Notes under the pieces: model-generated
Seen by the model: only the letters and a program-made list of their open reading frames with translations
Told to the model about the DNA's origin: nothing
Databases searched by the model: none
Assembly (NCBI GenBank): GCA_964597315.1
Contig: CAZQXD010000019.1
Span: 1 to 64,000, forward strand
Source: CAZQXD01 sp964597315
Lineage (GTDB): Bacteria; Pseudomonadota; Gammaproteobacteria; Competibacterales; Competibacteraceae
Length of the DNA: 64,000 nucleotides
Reading direction: 5' to 3'
Part shown: positions 51,537-59,963 of the stretch, piece after piece
How positions within the stretch are numbered: position 1 is the stretch's first letter
Layout of the letters: every line of letters starts with the position of its first letter
Position numbers and translations under genes: made by a program

Positions 51537-53717
51537 TTAGCGGGCGGCCAGGTCGCCGGTGACGATCTGGGGCGTCACGAAAATCAGCAGTTCAAGCTTG
51601 TTGTTGGTATTGCCCCGACGCTGAAACAGTCGGCCCACCGCCGGGATGTCCCCGAGAAACGGCACCTTATCGAGGGTCTTGCTGGTCACCTGCTCGAACA
51701 CCCCGCCCAGCACCACGGTCTCGCCGTTGTCCACCAACACCTGGGTGCGAATCTCCCGGGTGTCAATGGAGGGCACCGAACCGCCGGTGCCAGTGGAGAC
51801 GTTTTGGCCCTGCTCGTTTTTGTTGATGCGCAAATCCATGATCACCCGGTTATCCGGGGTGATTTGAGGAGTGACGATCAGTTCCAGCTTGGCTTCCTTG
51901 AACTGGATGTTCACCCCATCCTCGCTGACCACCTGATAGGGAATCTCCCGGCCCTGCTTGATAAAGGCTTCGGTGCGGTCGGTGGTAATCACCCGGGGGT
52001 TCGATAGGGTCTCGCCCCGGCCCTCGGCCTGGAGGGCGGACAGCTCCAGGTCCAGCAGATAATCCCGGCCCAGCAGGGCCATGGCCAGGCGGCCAAAGGG
52101 ATCTTGGCTGGTGCCCAGCCGCACCCCCAGGCGCTGGTCGATGGACGGAATGGATACCGGGAAGGGCTGGCCGGTGGAGTTCAGATTGCTGATGACGCTG
52201 TTGACGATACCGGCGGTAGCGCCGGCGCCGGAGCCGTCGATGGTGGTGGCCGAGCCGGACAGGGCGAACACCCCCTCGTCGCCGTTGCGCCGCACCCCGG
52301 AGGCCCCGAAGCGCACCCCTAGTTCCTTGCTGAAATCATCCCGGGCGATCACTACCCGGGCATCGATCATCACTTGGCGCACTGGCACGTCCAGCCGGGT
52401 CACTAGGTCCCGGACTTCCACCAGATGATCGGCCACATCCTGCACCAACAGGGAGTTGGTGCGGTCGTCCACGGTCACCTGGCCCCGGGCCGAAAGCAGG
52501 GACGATCCTTCGGACTTGAGCAGGCCCCCCAGATCAGCGGCCTTGGCGTAGTTCACCTGGATCAGCTCCGAGCGCAGGGGGGCCAACTCCGTGATTTGCT
52601 TGCGGGCTTCCAGTTCCAGCTTTTCCCGGGCGGCGATTTCCTCGGTGGGGGCCACATAGATCACATTGCCATTCTGGCGCATGGTCAAGCCCTTAGTGCG
52701 CAGAATAATGTCCAGGGCCTGATCCCAAGGCACGTTTTGCAGACGCAGGGTCAGGTTGCCCTGTACCGTGTCGCTAACCACCACGTTCAGGCCGGTGAAG
52801 TCGGCCAGGATCTGCAACACTGCCCGGACTTCGATATCTTGGAAATTTAGGGACAGCACTTCGCCGGTGTAGACTTTTTTCTCCGGGCGCAGGTCCTCAT
52901 CGTCGTCCTTGATGACCGGTTTGATCTCGATGGTGTAGAGATTCTCGGACTGATAAGCCAGGTATTCGTATTCGCCTGTGGGCTGGACGCTGATCCGGGC
53001 GCCGCCGTCCCGGTTGAGGGCATCCACCAGGGTGACGGGGGTGGCGAAATCGGTGACATCCAGACGCCGTTCCTGGCCCCGGGGCAGCCGGGCACCGGCG
53101 AAGTCGGCGACGATACGGTTCCCCTCCAGGCGTACGTCCGCAGCGGTGGACGGGTCCGACAGAGTAATGCCGATCAGCGCCTGGCCCGAGGGGCCGCGGC
53201 GGAAATCCACCCGGTTGATTTCCCGAGGGCCGGCGATGCTGCTCCGAATGGGTGGCGAGGCGGCGACTCCGGGGGCGGCGCGGCCGACGGACCCCGGCTC
53301 CAGGGTCAGCACCACGGTGTTGCCTTGGGCGGACAACTGATAGGGCACCATCCGGGCCAGTTTCAGGGTGGCGCGGGTGCGGCCCGGGCCTTCCAGCACA
53401 TGCAGGCTTTCGGCCACTCCCCGGCCGATAGCCTGGCGGCGGCTGTCCAGTCCGCTACGAGCGCCCGGGAAGTCCAGTACGATGCGGGCCGGATCGTTGA
53501 CGGTAAAGCTGGCGGGTTCATCCATTGGCCGTGACAGTCTGAATCGTATCTGGACCCGATCGCCAGGGAGGCTGCCAATATCCACGGACTCCAGCAGCGC
53601 TAGGTCCTGGGCGGTTGCGGTCAGCAGCCCGGACAGGGCCAGCAGCAGGGCGCCGATCAGCCGCGACGGGCCGCCGTTCCCCAGGGGCCGCGGTGCCGGC
53701 CTCGACATGCTCTTCAT
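51537..53717 (-). CDS. pilQ: type IV pilus secretin PilQ
   Basis: A 726-residue outer-membrane secretin through which the pilus emerges. A signal peptide is followed by AMIN-type domains that bind peptidoglycan (about 45-270), an N0/STN domain (F-Q-D-I-E-V-R-A-V-L-Q), an N1 domain and the C-terminal secretin fold (V-P-F-L-G-D-I-P). ATG 53717 follows GGGGAGAGG. Fifth gene of the leftward pilMNOPQ operon. Confidence 0.97.
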   Translation of the reverse strand: MKSMSRPAPRPLGNGGPSRLIGALLLALSGLLTATAQDLALLESVDIGSLPGDRVQIRFRLSRPMDEPASFTVNDPARIVLDFPGARSGLDSRRQAIGRGVAESLHVLEGPGRTRATLKLARMVPYQLSAQGNTVVLTLEPGSVGRAAPGVAASPPIRSSIAGPREINRVDFRRGPSGQALIGITLSDPSTAADVRLEGNRIVADFAGARLPRGQERRLDVTDFATPVTLVDALNRDGGARISVQPTGEYEYLAYQSENLYTIEIKPVIKDDDEDLRPEKKVYTGEVLSLNFQDIEVRAVLQILADFTGLNVVVSDTVQGNLTLRLQNVPWDQALDIILRTKGLTMRQNGNVIYVAPTEEIAAREKLELEARKQITELAPLRSELIQVNYAKAADLGGLLKSEGSSLLSARGQVTVDDRTNSLLVQDVADHLVEVRDLVTRLDVPVRQVMIDARVVIARDDFSKELGVRFGASGVRRNGDEGVFALSGSATTIDGSGAGATAGIVNSVISNLNSTGQPFPVSIPSIDQRLGVRLGTSQDPFGRLAMALLGRDYLLDLELSALQAEGRGETLSNPRVITTDRTEAFIKQGREIPYQVVSEDGVNIQFKEAKLELIVTPQITPDNRVIMDLRINKNEQGQNVSTGTGGSVPSIDTREIRTQVLVDNGETVVLGGVFEQVTSKTLDKVPFLGDIPAVGRLFQRRGNTNNKLELLIFVTPQIVTGDLAAR

Positions 53718-53729
53718 GGTGCCTCTCCC

Positions 53730-54254
53730 CTAATATTCGGTCAGCGACAGGAAGTTGTCGCGCTCTTCCCAGCGCTGTCCATCCTCGGACACGATCTCCA
53801 CCAGGTCGATGCGCCGCTCCGAAATGGCGGTGACCCTGCCGTAGTCATTGCCCAGGTAATTGCCTGTGGTGATCCGGTGGACAATGCCATCCGGCGCCTT
53901 GATCAGCGCCCATAAGCCGTCCCGTTGCACCGTGCCCACCATTTTTAGAGACCCCAGGGTGTAGCGTTCCAACTCCTCGCGAGGGCGTTCCGGGTCGGGG
54001 CTGATGCCGGTTTCCTGAATCTCCGGTTCCACCGGCTGAACGAACAAGGCCAGAGCGAAGGGGTCTTTAAGCCCCTGCGCCGAATAGCGGTAAGGGCGGT
54101 AGGCTTCGACCGTGGGCAGGGGGGCCAGCTTTTTGCCGGGCGCGGCGGCTTTGACGGTGTCGATATAGTCGTGTAGATCCTGCATGTCGGCGCCCGTGTC
54201 CAGGCAGCTGCTCAGTAACAAGACCAAAGGAATGGAGAAATGGCGCGGGTTCAT
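53730..54254 (-). CDS. pilP: type IV pilus lipoprotein PilP
   Basis: A 174-residue inner-membrane lipoprotein (lipobox L-S-S-C) that links PilN/PilO to the secretin. The HR domain is at the C-terminus (L-K-D-P-F in front, then V-G-T-V, G-N-Y-L-G). Its ATG overlaps the pilO stop in an ATGA junction. Confidence 0.93.
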   Translation of the reverse strand: MNPRHFSIPLVLLLSSCLDTGADMQDLHDYIDTVKAAAPGKKLAPLPTVEAYRPYRYSAQGLKDPFALALFVQPVEPEIQETGISPDPERPREELERYTLGSLKMVGTVQRDGLWALIKAPDGIVHRITTGNYLGNDYGRVTAISERRIDLVEIVSEDGQRWEERDNFLSLTEY

Positions 54255-54898
54255 GTCTTCTTAGCCCCCTTGCCTGTGGTTTTCTTATTGGCCTCGTCGC
54301 CGTCTTCTTCCAGGTAACGGTAGGTCTGTAAGGTGGCCTGGATGCGCAGTCGATTATCCTCGACTTTTTTGCCTGGGCCACCCGGACTTTCTATGGACAT
54401 GTTCTCTAGGGTGACGATCCGGGGCAGGGCGGCGATGCTGCTGATAAAGGCGCTGAATTGGTGATAATCGGCCCGGGCGCGAATGGCGATGGGCTTGGCG
54501 GCGTAAAAGTCCCGGGGCCGTTCGTTCTCGGGGCGGAACAGTTCGAAAGCCAGACCGTTGGTGCGGCCGATATTGGAAATATCTTCCAGCAGGTCTGGCA
54601 TCTCGGTGTGGGTAGGCAACTGCTTGAGCATGGTGTCAAGCAGGGTCTGCAACTCTTCGATCTGGGCTTGATAGGTTTCGAGGTTGGCCGTCACCCGGCG
54701 TTTTTGGGCGTATTCCTCCCGCAACTGCCGTTCGGTGGCCCGGGCGTTGTCCAGTTCCTGGAGCAGTCCGCTGGTATCCAGGTAATAACCGGCTCCCGCC
54801 ACCAGAGCGACGATGAGGATTGCAAACACGGCCTTGACCGGCGCAGGCCAACTGCCCGCGTTATTGAAGTCCAGTTCGTTAAGTTCGGAGAGATTCAT
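54251..54898 (-). CDS. pilO: type IV pilus alignment protein PilO
   Basis: A 215-residue bitopic inner-membrane protein. One TM segment (about 22-42) is followed by a coiled coil and a ferredoxin-like periplasmic domain. It pairs with PilN in the alignment subcomplex. It overlaps pilN and pilP by 4 nt on each side. Confidence 0.93.
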   Translation of the reverse strand: MNLSELNELDFNNAGSWPAPVKAVFAILIVALVAGAGYYLDTSGLLQELDNARATERQLREEYAQKRRVTANLETYQAQIEELQTLLDTMLKQLPTHTEMPDLLEDISNIGRTNGLAFELFRPENERPRDFYAAKPIAIRARADYHQFSAFISSIAALPRIVTLENMSIESPGGPGKKVEDNRLRIQATLQTYRYLEEDGDEANKKTTGKGAKKT

Positions 54899-55617
54899 GG
54901 GTTGTCGGCCCCGGCGTCCGGTTTGGCCTGCTTGCGGGTGACGGTCAGTTCGAACAGATTGGTCTTGATGCCGTTGATGTCCTTGCTCTCGATCACTTTG
55001 AGGGTCGGCTCGCTGAAACTGGCCGAGTCGGCCAGGCGGCGCATGAAATTGGACACCACGTTGTTTGACCGGGCGATGCCGGTCAAGGTAATGCGGTTGC
55101 TTTCGCCTTTCAGGGAATTGAGGTAAATATCCTCAGGAACCATGCGGGCCAGCTCATCGAAAGCCAGCACGATGCCGGGACGGCTCTGCTGGAGGTTCTG
55201 GATGCTCTCCAGGCGACCCAGCAGCCTGGCCTTTATTTTGTCCATTTGTTTGATCTTTTGGGCGGTTATTTTCAGTCCCTCGATCTCCGTTCGCAGCAGG
55301 GTGTTGCGCGACTGCTGATGCTCGATCCAGCTTCCGATCTGCACATGGGCGGCCACCACGCCGAGGACGGCCAAGAGCGCCATGCCCGCCAGCAGGGTCA
55401 TGAAATCCCTCTGCTGCTGGTGGCGGCGAGCCTCGCGCCAGGGCAGTAGGTTGATGCGGTTGACGATCAGGGGGCGCAGCGCCTCCAGTTCGTTGACATG
55501 ACCCCGGGGACTGGCCACCAGGCTGGCGGCGGACGGCGGGGGCGGCGGGGACGGCGAGCTGTCGGCGTCCAGGGCATCGTTACTCTGGCGACGGGTCAGT
55601 CGTTGCAGTAGGCCCAT
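54895..55617 (-). CDS. pilN: type IV pilus alignment protein PilN with N-terminal extension
   Basis: A 240-residue bitopic protein. The PilM-binding motif I-N-L-L-P-W-R occurs at about residue 56 and not at the N-terminus, so a charged, polyproline-containing extension of about 50 residues precedes it. TM helix (about 75-97), coiled coil and the periplasmic fold follow. Start ATG 55617 lies 1 nt after the pilM stop; no later start codon precedes the motif. Confidence 0.92.
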   Translation of the reverse strand: MGLLQRLTRRQSNDALDADSSPSPPPPPSAASLVASPRGHVNELEALRPLIVNRINLLPWREARRHQQQRDFMTLLAGMALLAVLGVVAAHVQIGSWIEHQQSRNTLLRTEIEGLKITAQKIKQMDKIKARLLGRLESIQNLQQSRPGIVLAFDELARMVPEDIYLNSLKGESNRITLTGIARSNNVVSNFMRRLADSASFSEPTLKVIESKDINGIKTNLFELTVTRKQAKPDAGADNP

Positions 55618-55618
55618 A

Positions 55619-56677
55619 TCAGTCGAAGCTCCGCAGCGCCAGGCCACTGGCCACGGCGAACAAGGGGGTATCTCGCAGCAGGCCCCGGCGGCTTACCTTG
55701 CTAGCGGTACTCATGGCGGCGCAGGGGTTGCCGATAACTGTGGGGATTTGCAGTACGCTGGCCACGGTCTTGTCCATGCCCGCCACGAGGGCGCCGCCAC
55801 CCACCAGGATGAGGTAGTCCACGGAGTGATGGTGGCTGGAGGAGAAAAAGAACTGTAAAGCATGGCCGATCTGCTCCGCCGCCGATTGCCGGTAGGGCTT
55901 GAGGAGAGTGCTTGAGTAATCCTCGGACAGTTCCCCGGAACGCTTGGCCAGTTCAGCCCGGTCCCGGGGCAGGCCGTAGGTATCGGCGATGGCCATGGTC
56001 AGTTGTTCGCCCCCGAAGGGCTGTTCGCGGTTGTAGATGATGCGGTCGTCCTGGAACACATACAGGGCGGTGATGGTGGCGCCCATGTCCACCAAGGCGA
56101 TGCGGGTATCGGCGTCGTAGTCCGGCAGACCGGCGGAGAGCAGGTGAAAGGCGTTCTCCAAGGCGTAGGACTCCACGTCCACAATGGTGGCCTTGAGACC
56201 GGCTTCCTCCAGGGCCTCCTGGCGGGAGTCCACGTTCTCCTTTCGGGAGGCCACGATCATCACGTCCTGAAGGTCTTGATTGGAGGCGGAGCGGCCCTGG
56301 ACCTGGAAGTCCAGATAAATCTCCTCCAGGGAGAAGGGAATATACTGGGCCGCCTCGATCTGGATATTGGCCTCGATCTCATCCTCGGAGAGATTCACAT
56401 CCATGGGGATGATGCGGGTGATGACGCTGGAGGTGGGTACGGCCATCGCCGCTTGCTTGAGGCCGCTGCCGGAGGTTTTTAGGGCGCGCTTGATAGCGGC
56501 TCCCACCGCCTCGGGGTCAGTGGGATTGCGATCCTGCATGGCGCCATCCGGTAGCGCCTCCACGGCCATGGCTTCCACCTGAAAGTGCTGGCTGCTCCTG
56601 GCCAGTTCAATCAGCTTGACCGCAGTGGCGCTGATATCGATTCCTAGGAATCGGTCTTTTCTCTTGAACAGAGCCAC
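55619..56677 (-). CDS. pilM: type IV pilus inner-membrane ATPase-like protein PilM
   Basis: A 352-residue actin-like cytosolic protein. It starts L-F-K-R-K-D-R-F-L-G-I-D-I-S-A-T-A-V-K and has V-D-M-G-A-T-I-T for nucleotide binding and L-V-G-G-G-A at the adenosine site. It recruits PilN. GTG start at 56677. First gene of the pil operon; a penicillin-binding protein gene, often divergent from pilM, is not here. Confidence 0.95.
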   Translation of the reverse strand: MALFKRKDRFLGIDISATAVKLIELARSSQHFQVEAMAVEALPDGAMQDRNPTDPEAVGAAIKRALKTSGSGLKQAAMAVPTSSVITRIIPMDVNLSEDEIEANIQIEAAQYIPFSLEEIYLDFQVQGRSASNQDLQDVMIVASRKENVDSRQEALEEAGLKATIVDVESYALENAFHLLSAGLPDYDADTRIALVDMGATITALYVFQDDRIIYNREQPFGGEQLTMAIADTYGLPRDRAELAKRSGELSEDYSSTLLKPYRQSAAEQIGHALQFFFSSSHHHSVDYLILVGGGALVAGMDKTVASVLQIPTVIGNPCAAMSTASKVSRRGLLRDTPLFAVASGLALRSFD

Positions 56678-56905
56678 GTTAATTCCCTTGTATCATCCGA
56701 GATACCCTCTTGAAGAGCTTATCTGAAGTGCACTTTCGGCAATCCACCGCCTGCCTTTAGCTCTCTTCGTAGAAGCATAGCGCCTCTTGGGTGATTTGCG
56801 CAGCTACCTATTCTGATGCAAGCTTATCGGTGATCGCCGCCTGCGTCTTTCTTCTCCAACGGCGAGGCGGCGGGCATCCCGAGTGCTTAGCGCGGAGTAT
56901 CTGCC

Positions 56906-57514
56906 ATGCCCAATCGTCACCTTAATGAGAACCGAGTGAGGATTCTGCTGGCCCAGGAAAGCGCGCGCATCATGGCCGACGAGGGGGTCAAGGACTTCCT
57001 GGTGGCCAAGCGCAAGGCGGCGACCCGGTTGGGAGTATCCAATCGGGCTTTGTTGCCTCGTAACCAGGAGATTCAAGAAGCGCTGCTGGAATACCAGCGA
57101 TTGTTCAAATCCAATGAACAGCCGGACCGGCTGCGGGCGCTGCGGGAGGCCGCTGTTGAAGCGATGCGGTTTTTCACCCGTTTCCGGCCACGCCTGGTGG
57201 GGTCGGTGCTGGTCGGCACCGCCAGTCATCACTCGGATATCAATCTGCACCTGTTCGCCGATACGCCGGAGGAGGTGGTGCTGTTCCTGATGGATCACGA
57301 TATTCCTTTCGAAACCTCGGAGCGGCGGCTGCGTCTGGGCAACGGGGAACACGCCTGGTACCCGGTGTTTGCTTTCGGCGCCGGTGACGTGAGCGTGGAC
57401 CTAACGGTATTCGACCGGGATGCTGAGCGTCAATCCCCCAAAAGTCCGGTGGACGGCAGACCCATGCATCGAGCGGCGCTGGCGGAAGTGCGGGCGCTAC
57501 TGGAAATGGGATAA
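56906..57514 (+). CDS. nucleotidyltransferase-fold protein of unknown function
   Basis: A 202-residue soluble protein. The stretch G-S-V-L-V-G-T-A-S-H-H-S-D-I-N-L-H-L resembles the nucleotidyltransferase G-S ... D-x-D motif, but the second aspartate is replaced by Asn. A later V-D-L-T-V-F-D could supply the third acid. The N-terminal 100 residues are helical. I do not recognise a named family. Divergent from pilM with a 228-bp gap; terminator downstream. Confidence 0.7.
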   Translation: MPNRHLNENRVRILLAQESARIMADEGVKDFLVAKRKAATRLGVSNRALLPRNQEIQEALLEYQRLFKSNEQPDRLRALREAAVEAMRFFTRFRPRLVGSVLVGTASHHSDINLHLFADTPEEVVLFLMDHDIPFETSERRLRLGNGEHAWYPVFAFGAGDVSVDLTVFDRDAERQSPKSPVDGRPMHRAALAEVRALLEMG

Positions 57515-57516
57515 CT

Positions 57517-57548
57517 CAAGGGCGGCCCGGAGCCGCTCTTGATTTTTA
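57517..57548. terminator. terminator between two convergent genes
   Basis: A 10-bp stem CAAGGGCGGC/GCCGCTCTTG with a 5-nt loop and a T5 tract on the plus strand. It serves the nucleotidyltransferase-fold gene and possibly also gltA from the other side. Confidence 0.85.
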
Positions 57549-57567
57549 ATTATAGAGACGCTGGCGC

Positions 57568-58860
57568 TTATTTACGCTGAGCCATGGGCGTCACGTCACG
57601 CTTGGCGGGGCCTACGTACAATTGTCGGGGTCGGCCGATCTTCTGGCCAGGCTCGGCGATCATCTCGCTCCAGTGGGTGATCCAGCCCACGCAACGGGCC
57701 ACGGCGAACATGACGGTGAACATGTTCACGGGGATGCCCAGGGCCGCGTAAATGATCCCGGAGTAGAAGTCCACATTGGGATAGAGTTTACGGGCCACGA
57801 AATATTCGTCCTTGAGGGCGATCTCCTCCAGGCGCATGGCCAGTTCCATCCGGGGATCATTGCCGTACTTGGCCAGCACCTGATGGCAGACATCCTTGAT
57901 GAGCTTAGCCCGGGGGTCGAAGTTGCGGTAGACCCGATGCCCGAAGCCCATCAGCCGGAACGGATCGTCCTTATCCTTGGCCTTGTCCACGAACTTGTCG
58001 ATGTTGGAGACGTCGCCGATCTGGTCGAGCATCTTCAGCACCGCCTCGTTGGCGCCGCCGTGGGCCGGACCCCACAGGCAGGCCACGCCGGCGGCGATGG
58101 CGGCATAGGGATTGGCGCCGCTGGAGCCGGCCAGGCGCACCGTGGAGGTGGAGGCGTTCTGCTCGTGATCGGCGTGGAGGATGAACAGAACGTCCATGGC
58201 CTTCTCGGCCACCGGGTCTATCTCGTATTCCTCAGAGGGCACCGAGAACATCATATGCAGCATATTGCCGCAATAGCTCAGACTGTTACGGGGATAGATG
58301 AACGGCTGGCCGACGTTGTGCTTGTAGCAGGCGGCGGCGATGGTGGGCATCTTGGCGATCAGCCGGTGGGCGGTGATCCTGCGATGCTCTGGATCGCGAA
58401 TATCCATCTTGTCGTGATAAAAGGCCGCCAGGGAGCTAACCACCCCGGTCATCATGGCCATGGGATGAGCGTCATGGGTGAACCCGTCGAAAAACTTGCG
58501 CAGGTTCTCGTTGAACATGGTGTGACGGGTGATGATCCGCTCAAAGTCCCCCAGTTGGTCAGCGTTGGGCAGATCGCCGTTGAACAGCAGATAGCAGACT
58601 TCCAGAAAAGTACACTGGTCGGCGATTTGCTCGATGGGGTAGCCCCGATACATCAGCTCGCCCTTGGGACCGTCCAGATAGGTGATGGTGCTTTGGCAAC
58701 TGGCGGTGGACACGAAGCCCGGGTCATAGGTGAAGTAACCGAATTCCTTATGCAGGGTGCCGATGTCCACCACGGAGTCACCGTGGGTGGGTCGCAGTAT
58801 CGGCATGTCGACGCTTTTGTTAGAGGTATTGTCCGTAAAGGTTACGGTATCTTTGGACAT
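57568..58860 (-). CDS. gltA: citrate synthase GltA
   Basis: A 430-residue type II (hexameric) citrate synthase. Catalytic residues in G-P-A-H-G-G-A-N-E, G-F-G-H-R-V-Y and N-V-D-F-Y-S-G. The N-terminal region resembles E. coli GltA. ATG 58860 has AAGGAGG. It has its own upstream region of about 270 bp in which I see no gene. Confidence 0.97.
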   Translation of the reverse strand: MSKDTVTFTDNTSNKSVDMPILRPTHGDSVVDIGTLHKEFGYFTYDPGFVSTASCQSTITYLDGPKGELMYRGYPIEQIADQCTFLEVCYLLFNGDLPNADQLGDFERIITRHTMFNENLRKFFDGFTHDAHPMAMMTGVVSSLAAFYHDKMDIRDPEHRRITAHRLIAKMPTIAAACYKHNVGQPFIYPRNSLSYCGNMLHMMFSVPSEEYEIDPVAEKAMDVLFILHADHEQNASTSTVRLAGSSGANPYAAIAAGVACLWGPAHGGANEAVLKMLDQIGDVSNIDKFVDKAKDKDDPFRLMGFGHRVYRNFDPRAKLIKDVCHQVLAKYGNDPRMELAMRLEEIALKDEYFVARKLYPNVDFYSGIIYAALGIPVNMFTVMFAVARCVGWITHWSEMIAEPGQKIGRPRQLYVGPAKRDVTPMAQRK

Positions 58861-59131
58861 GCGACAGCCTCCTTAACTTGAGTGAGGGGTAACAGATAAA
58901 CTGCCTGGGTGGCGTACTTTAGCGAGTACTCCAAGTTGAATCTGGGATGCTGATGCAAGACCGCTAGTATAAGTATTGTATGGGGCAACGGCCCAGCTTA
59001 TGGGGTTTCGATAATACTCTAAGAATGTAGGGTTGTCGCGTCATTTCACTGTTGATGGCACGAAAATCGGGCGCGTGGTGGGGAGAAACCGTCCACGAGG
59101 AAGGGGATGGAGCAGGACGGATCGGAAGAAA

Positions 59132-59157
59132 AAAAGGCATCCCGAGAGATGCCTTTT
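59132..59157 (-). terminator. terminator of rpmE2
   Basis: A 10-bp stem AAAAGGCATC/GATGCCTTTT with a 6-nt loop, ending in a T7 tract on the minus strand, 18 bp past the rpmE2 stop. Confidence 0.9.
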
Positions 59158-59175
59158 GGGGAGCAGGGGCGGCGC

Positions 59176-59427
59176 TCAGGATTTTTTGAAACCGTACTTG
59201 CGTCGGAACCGATCCACCCGACCGGCAGTGTCCATGATCTTCTGCTTACCGGTGTAGAAGGGGTGAGAGCGACTGGAGACTTCCACCTTGACCAAGGGAT
59301 ACTCCTTGCCGTCGGTCCACGTGATGGTGTCTTTGCTCTTCATGGTGGAGCGGGTCAGGAACGCGAAGTCCGCGGAGATATCCTGAAAGACCACCTCTCT
59401 ATATTCAGGATGAATGCCTTTCTTCAT
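59176..59427 (-). CDS. rpmE2: 50S ribosomal protein L31, type B
   Basis: An 83-residue L31 (M-K-K-G-I-H-P-E-Y, H-P-F-Y-T-G-K-Q). It has no cysteine, so it is the zinc-free paralogue that replaces zinc-binding L31 when zinc is short. In many bacteria the type B gene is repressed by Zur; I did not identify a Zur box here. Confidence 0.96.
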   Translation of the reverse strand: MKKGIHPEYREVVFQDISADFAFLTRSTMKSKDTITWTDGKEYPLVKVEVSSRSHPFYTGKQKIMDTAGRVDRFRRKYGFKKS

Positions 59428-59676
59428 GATGACGGAAAACCCTAGGTTTAAATATCGAGCCGCCCCCGGGGGCGCGGCGGATGAATTCGTTCGCGAAGCC
59501 CGCGTCGAAACATGGCAATATAATCACAATCCCAGCGCCGCGCAAGCTTACGCGGCCAGCGCCGCCTAGCTGCCAACAGTCGAGTTCGCCGAAGCTGCGG
59601 TATTCGCCGCCGACAAGCGAGATAAACACACCGGGCTGGCTTGACCCGCCGAACCTAGGCCACTAAGCTAGGGCAC

Positions 59677-59736
59677 ATGATGAAACGATCCAAGACCCGG
59701 TTCACCAGTCTACGACTAAGCTGCCCGGCCTCCTGA
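59677..59736 (+). CDS. possible leuA leader peptide 1
   Basis: A 19-codon frame (M-M-K-R-S-K-T-R-F-T-S-L-R-L-S-C-P-A-S) with an AGGG site before the second ATG (59680). It has two rare CTA leucine codons separated by one arginine, and its stop lies in a hairpin (59723-59749). This is the layout of an attenuator leader, but only two leucine codons are present. Confidence 0.45.
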   Translation: MMKRSKTRFTSLRLSCPAS

Positions 59737-59963
59737 GGGAGTGTCGGGCCTCGTCGTATCTGTGTGTTAACCGTTGTCAGGATCGTTTTTTTATGTGCAT
59801 ACCCCCCTATCCCCACTGCTTCGACGCCAACCCTTTGGCGGTTTTCCTCCCTACCCCGCGACTAAGCTGCGGTCGCCGGGCCTAGCGGCAGCCCGGCGGT
59901 CGTGACCGTGTCGCGCCGCGCTGTATTCGCATCCTGACTCATTTCGTTCCGAGGAAAACCGCC
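59677..59963 (+). promoter_or_regulatory. structured leuA leader with anti-Shine-Dalgarno segment
   Basis: The leader contains two short frames (59677-59736 and 59793-59885) that share CGACTAAGCTGC at 59713-59724 and 59859-59870. Hairpins lie at 59723-59749 and at 59875-59897 (7-bp stem GCCGGGC/GCCCGGC). Segment 59836-59849 (TGGCGGTTTTCCTC) is the exact complement of 59951-59964, which spans the leuA ribosome-binding site and the first base of its ATG. Pairing would block initiation. Leucine-dependent attenuation or translational control is likely. Confidence 0.6.

Noticed and set aside
57622..58881. 419-residue open frame on the plus strand opposite gltA
   Set aside because: Low-complexity G/H/V-rich translation typical of the antisense of a G+C-rich gene; gltA is certain.
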